This document shows positions 1 to 8,460 of a stretch of DNA of 64,000 nucleotides, in pieces. A model generated the notes under the pieces. That model did no database searches. It worked only from the letters and a program-made list of their open reading frames with translations, and was not told the DNA's origin. Source of the stretch: Beijerinckiaceae bacterium. GTDB taxonomy: Bacteria > Pseudomonadota > Alphaproteobacteria > Rhizobiales > Beijerinckiaceae. The stretch is from assembly GCA_947452005.1 (NCBI GenBank), contig CANGBC010000003.1, positions 124,001 to 188,000 on the forward strand, in the 5' to 3' direction. The number at the start of each line of letters is the position of its first letter. Position 1 is the first letter of the stretch. A program made the translations under genes and the position numbers.

Positions 1-1
1 C

Positions 2-1105
2 CGCGCCGCACTCGACAAAGCCATTGATGCCTATCGCATCGATCCCAGCGAATTGAACGCCTTGCGTTTGCATGAAGCCGCTGAACCGCGCCGGCAAGAA
101 TTGATCCGCCGCCTCAACCATGCCCCCGGCGGCACGGCTGCGCTTGTGCATATGCGCGAGGATCTGTTTCGCCATGAGCGCGAAAGGCCTGAGCTGAAGG
201 CGCTCGACCAGGATTTTCGCCATCTCTTTTCCAGCTGGTTCAATCGCGGCTTTCTGGTGTTGCGCCGCATTGATTGGTCGACGCCTGCCAATATTCTGGA
301 AAAGATCATCCGCTATGAAGCCGTGCATGAAATCCAGAACTGGGATGATCTGCGCCGCCGCACAGAACCCTCTGATCGGCGCTGCTTTGCTTTCTTTCAT
401 CCCCGCCTTGGTGACGAGCCGCTGATCTTCGTGGAGGTTGCGCTCACACAAGAGATCCCCGATGCCATCGCGCCCCTGCTCGCGTCTGAACGGCGCATCA
501 TTCCCGGTGCGCAGGCCAATACGGCCGTGTTCTATTCCATCTCCAATTGTCAGGCGGGATTGCGCGGCATTTCCTTCGGCAATTTCCTGATCAAACAGGT
601 GGTCGAAGATCTGCGCCGCGAATGGCCCAAACTCTCGACCTTTGTCACGCTCTCGCCAGTGCCAGATTTTGCGCGCTGGCTGGATGGTGAACTGGGCGAC
701 GAGGCGTCGCTTCTGCCAGCTGATATTCGCCAGGCGCTTGGAGAGTTGAAGGGCGGCTCGCAAACACCCCCGCCAGAGCATTTGCGCAAACCCCTCCTGA
801 TGGCGGCTGCGCTTTATTTCACGCAAGGCAAGATTGCCAACAACCAGCCACGTGACAGCGTCGCGCGCTTCCACCTGGGCAATGGTGCGCAATTGGCGCG
901 CATCAATTGGCATGGCGACCTGTCCAAAAAGGGCCTCGCGCAAGCCCATGGGCTGATGGTCAATTACCTCTACGAGCTCGATGCAATTGAAGAAAACCAC
1001 GAGGCCTTTGCGGATCGCGGTGAAATCATCACATCGGGCGAGGTGCGCCAGCTCCTGAAGCGCAAAAGCGGCCTGCGGATAGCGCCCGAAGCCGCCGCAG
1101 GCTGA
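2..1105 (+). CDS. malonyl-CoA decarboxylase (5' end truncated by window edge)
   Basis: Reading frame is open to the window edge upstream of the listed TTG start; protein has MCD-like C-terminal segments (FFHPRLGDEPLIFVEVALTQEIP, FYSISNCQAGLRGISFGNFLIKQVVEDL). Confidence 0.9.
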   Translation, partial: RAALDKAIDAYRIDPSELNALRLHEAAEPRRQELIRRLNHAPGGTAALVHMREDLFRHERERPELKALDQDFRHLFSSWFNRGFLVLRRIDWSTPANILEKIIRYEAVHEIQNWDDLRRRTEPSDRRCFAFFHPRLGDEPLIFVEVALTQEIPDAIAPLLASERRIIPGAQANTAVFYSISNCQAGLRGISFGNFLIKQVVEDLRREWPKLSTFVTLSPVPDFARWLDGELGDEASLLPADIRQALGELKGGSQTPPPEHLRKPLLMAAALYFTQGKIANNQPRDSVARFHLGNGAQLARINWHGDLSKKGLAQAHGLMVNYLYELDAIEENHEAFADRGEIITSGEVRQLLKRKSGLRIAPEAAAG

Positions 1106-1169
1106 AGGGTTTATCCCGGCACTCGACTCGGTCTATTGTGCTCCCAACCAAAAACAGGGGGGAGCCACA

Positions 1170-1751
1170 ATGGCCGAGGATACACCACCACAGGACAGAC
1201 CAGACGGCGCGCGTGGGAGCGCGCTCGATGTGCTCGTGTCCTTTTTGAAAATCGGAGGCTCCGCATTCGGTGGCTCGACGCAGGCCATGGTCTTCCGCGA
1301 AGTTGTGGATCGTCGCCAATGGATGAATGAGCAGCAGTTCCTCGTGGGCCAAGCCATTGCGCAGGTTCTGCCCGGCGCCAATCCGGTCAATCTCGCTCTT
1401 TATATGGGCCTGAAGGTTGCTGGTGGCTTGGGCGCAGCTGCTGCCGTGTTTGGCATGGTCATCCCCGCATTCTGCATCATCATGGCCATGGGCTTTGCCT
1501 ATACCGAACTCTCCAGCCTGCCAGTGACCAGCTTTGTGTTGCATGGCGTTGCAGCTGCTGGCGTTGGCGCGACGGTGTCGCAAGGGTTGCGGACAACCCG
1601 CAAATTGCCCAAGAGCGCCTCGACCATCATTGTGGGTCTTGGCGTATTCATCACCATCGGCTTGTTGCGTTGGCCGATGATCCCCGTTGTCATCGTCGCA
1701 GTGCCGCTGTCGATCGTCTGGGCTTATCTCGACCAGCGGAGGGCTGCGTGA
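1170..1751 (+). CDS. chromate transporter, first half-protein (short-chain ChrA family)
   Basis: ATG with upstream GGGGGAG; FLKIGGSAFGGSTQAM...GQAIAQVLPGANPVNLALYMG typical of ChrA halves. Confidence 0.85.
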   Translation: MAEDTPPQDRPDGARGSALDVLVSFLKIGGSAFGGSTQAMVFREVVDRRQWMNEQQFLVGQAIAQVLPGANPVNLALYMGLKVAGGLGAAAAVFGMVIPAFCIIMAMGFAYTELSSLPVTSFVLHGVAAAGVGATVSQGLRTTRKLPKSASTIIVGLGVFITIGLLRWPMIPVVIVAVPLSIVWAYLDQRRAA

Positions 1752-2305
1752 TGGACAATAAACTTCTTGGACTTTTCATTGTCTTCGCGCCGCTGTCGCT
1801 TCTGTCATTTGGTGGCGGACAGGCGATTGTCGCTGATATTCAATATCAGACGGTCACCGTGCATGGTTATCTGAGCAATGCGCAATTTGCCGATCTCTTC
1901 GCGGTGTCGCGCGCGGCACCTGGCCCCAGCACGTTGATTGCAGCACTCATTGGCTATCAGGTCGCGGGTTTCTGGGGCGCGATTGTCGCCTGCCTTGGCA
2001 TTTATGTGCCCTCCTCGCTGCTCGTCTATGGCATTGCCAGCTGGTGGCAGAAGCACAAGACCTCGCCGGTAAAGATTGCGGTGGAGCGCGGGCTGGCCCC
2101 TGTGGCCGTCGGCCTCATCTTTGCGGGCGCGCTGGCAGTTGTGCGCGCAGCCCTTGCCAATGAGCCCAACAATATCATTGTGGCCCTTGAACTGGTGACA
2201 CTGGCGATCTGCTGTTCGATATTCTACTTCTCAAAGATCGGCTCTTACACGGTCGTCTTTGCGACCGGTGGCATCTTCTTCCTGATCCACTGGCTCGCCT
2301 TCTAA
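1751..2305 (+). CDS. chromate transporter, second half-protein
   Basis: ATG at 1751 overlaps the previous stop; LLSFGGGQAIVADIQ...RAAPGPSTLIAALIGYQVAG ChrA-like. Confidence 0.85.
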   Translation: MDNKLLGLFIVFAPLSLLSFGGGQAIVADIQYQTVTVHGYLSNAQFADLFAVSRAAPGPSTLIAALIGYQVAGFWGAIVACLGIYVPSSLLVYGIASWWQKHKTSPVKIAVERGLAPVAVGLIFAGALAVVRAALANEPNNIIVALELVTLAICCSIFYFSKIGSYTVVFATGGIFFLIHWLAF

Positions 2306-2377
2306 ACGTCACGCGGCGCAACCAACATGGCTGCGCCGCGTTCCCCTGCCGGTTCGGTTGCGCGCTTGGAGGGGTAC

Positions 2378-2704
2378 ATGCAAGGCGATGAAGACGACAT
2401 CCGCCGCAAGGCCTATGACCTCTGGGAAGAGGAAGGCCGCCCCGAAGGCAAACATCACGAACATTGGCACAAAGCGCAGGAGCGGTTGCGCGAGCCTGCA
2501 CCCCTGCCCGATGCCGCCCATGCCGGGACCACCGATGTCTCGGCCCAGGATGACGCAAAAGATTTCGAAGAAGAAGCCAAAGCCATGGTGCCTGAAAATG
2601 GCGCCGAAGTGCTCACGCAGGAGAGAGGCCCGGACGAAGAGGGCGAGCCAGCAAGCCCTGCCCAAAAGAAAGTCAGGCCACGGCGCAAGACACCCGTACC
2701 CTGA
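2378..2704 (+). CDS. DUF2934 domain protein
   Basis: GGAGGGG RBS before ATG 2378; IRRKAYDLWEEEGRPEGKHHEHW matches the DUF2934 motif. Confidence 0.75.
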   Translation: MQGDEDDIRRKAYDLWEEEGRPEGKHHEHWHKAQERLREPAPLPDAAHAGTTDVSAQDDAKDFEEEAKAMVPENGAEVLTQERGPDEEGEPASPAQKKVRPRRKTPVP

Positions 2705-2764
2705 CCTTGTCTCGGCACGCCACGAACGCCATATCAACTCCAGTCCAGCTGGAGCCTGAGCCTC

Positions 2765-4801
2765 GTGTCGCAAAATCCCTTTTTTGAAAACTGGTCCACG
2801 CCTTTTGGCATGCCGCCTTTCGGCCAGATCAAGACCAACCATTTCAAGCCCGCCTATGACAAGGCGCTCCCGCTGCATGTGGAAGAGATTGCGGCCATTC
2901 GCGACAATCCGCAGGCGCCGACTTTCGACAATACGATTGCCGCTTTTGAAAAAGCTGGCGGCGCGCTTTTGAAGATCAACAAGGTCTTCTGGAATCTGAC
3001 CGGCACCGAGTCGGACGAGGCTTTGCAAAAAATCGAGCGCGAGATTTCGCCCGTGCTGGCACGCCATGGCTCGGAGATTTTTCTGGATGCCAAAATGTTG
3101 GCGCGCATTGAGGCGATCATGGCGGGGCCGGAATGGACCAGTCTCAATGCCGAACAGCAGCGTCTGACCGAGCGCATGAAGAAAGCTTTTGTGAGCTCAG
3201 GCGCCAAGCTCAATGATGCCGAGCGCGCACGCCTCACCGAGATCACCGCGCGACTGGCGACGCTGGGCACGCAATTCTCGCAAAACATTCTCAAGGACGA
3301 AGGTGACTTCGTGCTCCGGCTAGAAAAGCCGGAAGACCTGGCCGGCCTCTCGCCTGATTTTCTGGATGCCGCCGCGGCGCTTGCAACATCACGCGGGCGC
3401 GCAGGCCAGCATGCTGTGGGCCTGTCACGCGGACAGGTTGAGACATTCCTTACATCCTCCACACGCCCGGATCTGCGCGAGGCTTTGCTCAATGCTTTTC
3501 TGGCGCGTGGCGAAAAAGGTGGCGAGAGCGACAATCGCGCCATCATTGCCGAGACGCTCGCACTGCGCGCCGAACGGGCCAAGCTTTTAGGCTATGAGAC
3601 TTACGCCCATTACAAACTCGATGACACAATGGCAGAGACGCCTGAAGCTGTGCGCGATTTACTGAACGCTGTCTGGCCGCCTGCCTTGCAAGCAGCGGCA
3701 CGCGAGCGTGATCGGCTTGCATCACTCGCCGCAGAAGACGGACAGAACGGTCCATTCCGCAAAGCGGACTGGCGCCATTATGCGGAAAAATTGCGCGCGC
3801 GCGATTATGCCATCGACGACAATGCGCTGCGCCCTTACTTCCCGCTCTCGCGGATGATTGACGCGGCTTTCTTTGTCGCCACAAAACTCTTCGGCCTGAC
3901 CTTTGAAGAGCGCCGCGATCTGCCACTCTACAATCCCGATGTGCGCGCCTTTGAAGTGAAGGACGCCCATGGCGCGCATGTCGCGCTGTTCTTGGGGGAT
4001 TATTTTGCGCGCCCCTCGAAACGCGGTGGCGCGTGGATGTCGGCCTTCCGCACGCAGCAAAAGCTAGAAGGCAATATCCGCCCGATCATTATCAATGTGC
4101 TCAACATTGCCAAGCCAGCGAGCGGCGGCGATCCGCTGCTCAGCATGGATGAAGCGCGCACTCTGTTCCATGAATTCGGCCATGCGCTCCACGGCATGTT
4201 GTCGGATGTGACTTACCCGTCACTGGCTGGCACATCTGTCTCGACCGATTTCGTGGAATTGCCCTCGCAGCTTTATGAGCATTGGCTGTTGCAGCCAGAC
4301 GTGCTGCGCCGTTTTGCTCTTCACCATGAGACGGGCGCGCCCATCCCTGATGCTTTGATCGACAAGATCAAGGCTGCGCGTGGTTTCAACCAAGGTTTTG
4401 CCACGGTCGAATATTGCGCCTCGACCTTTGTCGATCTCGACATGCATCTCGACAATAACGCGACGAAAGACCCGCTGGCCTTTGAGAAAAAGGTTCTGGA
4501 GGAGATCCGCATGCCCGATGAAATCGCCATGCGCCATCGCTCGCCCCATTTCTCGCATATTTTCTCCGGCGGCCATTATGCGGCGGGCTATTACTCCTAT
4601 CTCTGGTCCGAAGTGCTGGATGCGGATGCCTTCTCGGCCTTTGAAGAGACGGGCGATGTGTTCAATCCGGCGCTCGCCAAACGGCTACGCGATTACATTT
4701 ATGCGGCAGGCAATCTGCGTGACCCAAAAGCGGCCTATATTGCGTTTCGTGGCAAATTGCCGGGCGTTGATGCGTTGCTCGCCAAGCGTGGTCTGGCATG
4801 A
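2765..4801 (+). CDS. M3 family metallopeptidase (oligopeptidase A / peptidyl-dipeptidase Dcp-like)
   Basis: 678 aa; zinc motif HEFGHALH; overall M3 family architecture. Confidence 0.92.
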   Translation: MSQNPFFENWSTPFGMPPFGQIKTNHFKPAYDKALPLHVEEIAAIRDNPQAPTFDNTIAAFEKAGGALLKINKVFWNLTGTESDEALQKIEREISPVLARHGSEIFLDAKMLARIEAIMAGPEWTSLNAEQQRLTERMKKAFVSSGAKLNDAERARLTEITARLATLGTQFSQNILKDEGDFVLRLEKPEDLAGLSPDFLDAAAALATSRGRAGQHAVGLSRGQVETFLTSSTRPDLREALLNAFLARGEKGGESDNRAIIAETLALRAERAKLLGYETYAHYKLDDTMAETPEAVRDLLNAVWPPALQAAARERDRLASLAAEDGQNGPFRKADWRHYAEKLRARDYAIDDNALRPYFPLSRMIDAAFFVATKLFGLTFEERRDLPLYNPDVRAFEVKDAHGAHVALFLGDYFARPSKRGGAWMSAFRTQQKLEGNIRPIIINVLNIAKPASGGDPLLSMDEARTLFHEFGHALHGMLSDVTYPSLAGTSVSTDFVELPSQLYEHWLLQPDVLRRFALHHETGAPIPDALIDKIKAARGFNQGFATVEYCASTFVDLDMHLDNNATKDPLAFEKKVLEEIRMPDEIAMRHRSPHFSHIFSGGHYAAGYYSYLWSEVLDADAFSAFEETGDVFNPALAKRLRDYIYAAGNLRDPKAAYIAFRGKLPGVDALLAKRGLA

Positions 4802-5166
4802 GCGAGCCACGCAAGACGATCTATTATGATGGTGCCTGCCCGCTCTGCACGCTGGAGATTGCGCATTATCAAAAGCAGGAGGGTGCCGAGAACCTGTGCT
4901 TTCGCGATGTGTCACGCGCAGACGAGACGCCGGGCGCGGACCTGACGCGCGAACAGGCGCTGGCGCGTTTTCACATTCGCAAGGCCGACGGCACTTTGCT
5001 GTCGGGGGCTGCGGCTTTTGTCGCGATCTGGGATGATTTGCCAAAATGGCGCTGGGCCGCGCGTGTTGCGCGCGTGCCGGGTGTGTTGCAACTCATGGAA
5101 ATTGGCTATCGGCTGTTCTTGCCACTGCGGCCGTTTTTGGCGCGGATTGTATCGCGCCACAAGTAG
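4798..5166 (+). CDS. DCC family thiol-disulfide oxidoreductase (DUF393)
   Basis: ATGA overlap with the peptidase; YYDGACPLCTLEIAHY motif. Confidence 0.88.
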   Translation: MSEPRKTIYYDGACPLCTLEIAHYQKQEGAENLCFRDVSRADETPGADLTREQALARFHIRKADGTLLSGAAAFVAIWDDLPKWRWAARVARVPGVLQLMEIGYRLFLPLRPFLARIVSRHK

Positions 5167-5169
5167 CCC

Positions 5170-5251
5170 CGTCATTGCGAGGAGCGAAGCGACGAAGCTA
5201 TCCAGACGCACACGTGGGGCTCTGGATTGCTTCGCTTCGCTCGCAATGACG
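5170..5251. repeat. dispersed palindromic intergenic repeat (family 1, copy A)
   Basis: CGTCATTGCGAGGAGCGAAGCGACG...TGGATTGCTTCGCTTCGCTCGCAATGACG; related copies at about 11.8, 16.3 and 33.0 kb. Confidence 0.9.
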
Positions 5252-5253
5252 AC

Positions 5254-6327
5254 CTATTCGTCGCCCTTGGCGCCTTCCAGCACTTTCAAGTCAGGCTTCA
5301 ACACTGATGCGTCGGCCAGTTTCTTGATGAGGTGGGGCGGCGTTGCATAGACGTCTCTGAAGGCGGCGGCCATTTCTTCGCCCGTCATCGGATTGACCTC
5401 TTGGTCGCTCTTCTCCGCATCGCTGATCAGATCTTTGTCTTTCATCGCATCATTGAACGCCTTGCGCAGAGCCGCCACGCGGTCTGACGGCACAGCTTCT
5501 GCGACAAAGAGCGGACGGCCCAATTCGAAAGCGGTGAACTGAACTTTCAGGATCTGCTTGGTGTCCGGATTTTCTGCCAGATCAACAATCAGCGGCACGT
5601 CTTTCAAATCCTGATGCGTGCGCAATCCCATTTGGAAGAGGATTTTATACTTGCCGCTCTCCACCATGTCTTTGTAATGCGGCTTGATGCTGGTCCAAGA
5701 GAATGTGCCACGCCCATCAATTTCGCCCCGCTCCATGGCCAGATTCATTTCATTGCCACCGGGGAAGCCTGCAATGACCTTGAACTTCATGCCCATCAGA
5801 TTGCGCAGCACATAAGGGATCACCACGCTTTCGGTGCCCACACCTGTTCCGCCTATGACGGTCTCGCGATTTTTCAGATCAGCCCAGCTCTTGATGCCGG
5901 TGCGCGAATGAACAATCGCAATGGATGTGTCGGAATTGACGCTGCCAATCCATTGCAATGTGCGGGGATCAAATTTCGCTTTTGAGGCCTGGCCCAACAA
6001 AGGCTCAAACGGCACACCACGCTGGGGCGCGCCAATGTTGGTGCCATCAGCGGGCGCAGCATTGGCGACATGGTTGGTCATCACCAGACCGCCAGCACCA
6101 GGCATGTTGCGCACGAGCACGGTTGGATTGCCGGGAATATATTTGCCCAGATGACGCCCCACGAGCCGGGCGTTGGTGTCATAGCCACCACCGGCCGACA
6201 GGCCGACATAGATGGTGACGCTCTTGCCTTTGTAGAATTCAGCGGGGGTCTGCGCGGACGCTTGGCCTGTTGATAAGCCCGCCGCCAATAAGAGACCGCC
6301 GCAACGGCCCAGCTGCGCGAAATCCAT
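5254..6327 (-). CDS. Bug/TctC family tripartite tricarboxylate transporter substrate-binding protein
   Basis: Signal peptide then FYKGKSVTIYVGLSAGGGYDTNARLVGRHLGKYIPGNPTVLVRNMPGAGG; GGAGG RBS before ATG at 6327. Confidence 0.9.
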   Translation of the reverse strand: MDFAQLGRCGGLLLAAGLSTGQASAQTPAEFYKGKSVTIYVGLSAGGGYDTNARLVGRHLGKYIPGNPTVLVRNMPGAGGLVMTNHVANAAPADGTNIGAPQRGVPFEPLLGQASKAKFDPRTLQWIGSVNSDTSIAIVHSRTGIKSWADLKNRETVIGGTGVGTESVVIPYVLRNLMGMKFKVIAGFPGGNEMNLAMERGEIDGRGTFSWTSIKPHYKDMVESGKYKILFQMGLRTHQDLKDVPLIVDLAENPDTKQILKVQFTAFELGRPLFVAEAVPSDRVAALRKAFNDAMKDKDLISDAEKSDQEVNPMTGEEMAAAFRDVYATPPHLIKKLADASVLKPDLKVLEGAKGDE

Positions 6328-6495
6328 GAATTCCTCCCCGTTTTTATCTTGTTGGGAGGATGATGACCCAAGAAGTGGCAATCTGAAAGCCGTTTTCACG
6401 GGAAATGCCGGGCGAAAAGCTCACAAAGCCGTTTTTGAGCCAAACAGGCGATTACGCATATATTTTAGGCATTTCTAGCTGAAGCGCTGCTTTTT

Positions 6496-6513
6496 TGGCC
6501 CGCAAGCTGCTTA
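6496..6513 (+). promoter_or_regulatory. putative sigma-54 (-24/-12) promoter of amtB
   Basis: TGGCCCGCAAGCTGCTTA: GG and GC elements separated by 10 nt, close to TGGCAC-N5-TTGC(A/T). Confidence 0.6.
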
Positions 6514-6582
6514 CCCTCTGGGCAAACGCCTCATTTCTGACTAAACGCCGACCCCGTCAAACCAACGGGAGGACGTTCGGCC

Positions 6583-7875
6583 TTGATCCAGAAAACTCGC
6601 TTTGCCCTGACGGGCGCGCTGGCCACGTGTTTGGCTACCGGACCTGCATGGGCCGCCGAAACCGCTTTCAGCGCTGCCAATACGGCCTGGATTCTCACCG
6701 CTTCTGCGCTGGTGCTGCTGATGACGCTGCCGGGTCTGGCCATGTTTTATGGCGGTCTGGTGCGCTCCAAAAATGTGCTGTCGGTGCTGATGCATTGCGT
6801 GGCCATTGCCTGCCTGTCTTCTGTGCTGTGGCTGGCACTGGCTTATTCACTGTCCTTCGGCGAAGGCTCGCCCTGGATCGGCGGCTTTGAGAAGGTCTTC
6901 CTTCTGTCCATGGGCCGCGAAGCGCTGAGCGGCACGCTGCCAGAGAGCGTCTTCTTTCTCTTCCAGATGACCTTTGCCATCATCACCCCGGCTTTGATCG
7001 TCGGCGCTTTTCCTGAGCGCATCAAATTCGGCCCGGTGCTGGCTTTCTCGGGTCTCTGGCTGATCCTGGTCTATGCGCCGGTTGCCCATTGGGTCTGGGG
7101 CAATGGCTGGCTGATGAGCCTTGGCGTGATGGATTTCGCGGGCGGCCTCGTGGTGCATGCCACTGCCGGGACATCGGCCCTTGTGATCGCAGCCATGCTG
7201 GGCGCACGTGACGGATTCCCGAAGGAATTGCGTCCGCCGCACAATCCGGGCCTCACCATCATTGGCGCAGGCCTGTTGTGGGTGGGCTGGTACGGCTTCA
7301 ACGGCGGCAGCGCGCTCACCGCTGATGCGGCCGCAGGCAATGCCATTCTGGCCACGCATATGTCAGCCTCGGTTGCTGGCCTTGTCTGGATGGCGATTGA
7401 ATGGATCCGCTTTGGCCGCCCCAGTGTGGTCGGCACGGTGACAGGCGTTGTGGCGGGTCTGGCCACAGTCACCCCGGCTTCAGGCTTTGTCAGCCCGCTG
7501 GGTGGCTGCATTCTGGGCTTGGCGGGCGCCATCATCTGTTTCTTCGCGGTCGATTTCGTGAAGCACAAGATGAAGGTCGATGACACACTCGATGTCTTTG
7601 CCGTTCACGGCCTTGGCGGCATTCTGGGCACTATCCTGGTGGCCTTCCTCGCTCATCCTGCGCTCAATGGCGCGGGCTTTGGCGACAATGGCGATGCCAT
7701 GACGCAGTTGAAAGTGCAGCTGATGGGTGTGGCCGCCACGGTCGTCTGGTCGGGGGTGGTGACCGCCATTCTGGTGGCCGGCATCCGGGCAACACTTGGC
7801 CTGCGGGCCAGCCCCGATGAAGTCGAGGAGGGGTTGGACCTCACCTCCCATGGGGAACGCAGCTACACGCTGTGA
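6583..7875 (+). CDS. amtB: ammonium transporter AmtB
   Basis: 430 aa; TTG start with upstream GGGAGG; NTAWILTASALVLLMTLPGLAMFYGGLVRSKNVLSVLM, DDTLDVFAVHGLGGILGT. Confidence 0.95.
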   Translation: MIQKTRFALTGALATCLATGPAWAAETAFSAANTAWILTASALVLLMTLPGLAMFYGGLVRSKNVLSVLMHCVAIACLSSVLWLALAYSLSFGEGSPWIGGFEKVFLLSMGREALSGTLPESVFFLFQMTFAIITPALIVGAFPERIKFGPVLAFSGLWLILVYAPVAHWVWGNGWLMSLGVMDFAGGLVVHATAGTSALVIAAMLGARDGFPKELRPPHNPGLTIIGAGLLWVGWYGFNGGSALTADAAAGNAILATHMSASVAGLVWMAIEWIRFGRPSVVGTVTGVVAGLATVTPASGFVSPLGGCILGLAGAIICFFAVDFVKHKMKVDDTLDVFAVHGLGGILGTILVAFLAHPALNGAGFGDNGDAMTQLKVQLMGVAATVVWSGVVTAILVAGIRATLGLRASPDEVEEGLDLTSHGERSYTL

Positions 7876-7883
7876 GCATCTCA

Positions 7884-7907
7884 AAAGGCGGCCTGCGGGC
7901 CGCCTTT
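7884..7907 (+). terminator. rho-independent terminator of amtB
   Basis: AAAGGCGGCC-TGCG-GGCCGCCTTT followed by TTCTTTT. Confidence 0.85.
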
Positions 7908-7992
7908 TTCTTTTGCGCTGTCCGTGCATAATCAGCCGGACCGAGACAGGACCGGGCCCACCAAGATGGCCCGCCGCACGGGAGGACAGGCC

Positions 7993-8460
7993 ATGGCATC
8001 CATCACTCTGACGGTGAACGGGAGCGCACGCACGATTGATGTGCGCGACCCCGACAAGCCGCTGCTCTACGCATTGCGCAACGACCTCAATCTCAAAGGC
8101 GCCAAATATGGCTGCGGGCTTGGCCAATGCGGCGCCTGCACCGTCATCGTCGATGGCGAAGCGGTGCGCTCTTGCACCACGCCTGTCTCGGCTTTTGCCG
8201 GCAAGAAGATCACAACGATCGAAGGTCTGGGCTCACCCGAACAACCGCATAAAGTGCAGGCTGCCTTTATTGCCGAACAGGCCGCGCAATGCGGCTATTG
8301 CACCAATGGCATGGTGATGACGAGCGCGGCTTTGCTCGACAAAAATCCCAAACCCTCTGCCGCCCAGGTGAAAGATGCACTCGCACAAAATCTGTGCCGC
8401 TGCGGCACGCATGAGCGCATCGTCAATGCAGTGGTGAAGGTTGGAGGAGCACGCGGATGA
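7993..8460 (+). CDS. (2Fe-2S)-binding subunit of a xanthine dehydrogenase-family molybdenum hydroxylase (isoquinoline 1-oxidoreductase alpha-like)
   Basis: GGAGG RBS; CGLGQCGACTV and CGYCTNGMVM...LCRCGTHERI Fe-S motifs. Confidence 0.92.
   Translation: MASITLTVNGSARTIDVRDPDKPLLYALRNDLNLKGAKYGCGLGQCGACTVIVDGEAVRSCTTPVSAFAGKKITTIEGLGSPEQPHKVQAAFIAEQAAQCGYCTNGMVMTSAALLDKNPKPSAAQVKDALAQNLCRCGTHERIVNAVVKVGGARG

Noticed and set aside
1170-2305. Chromate transporter split into two ORFs as a possible frameshifted pseudogene
   Set aside because: Both halves have their own start/stop with overlap at the junction and intact motifs; paired short-chain ChrA proteins are a known natural arrangement.
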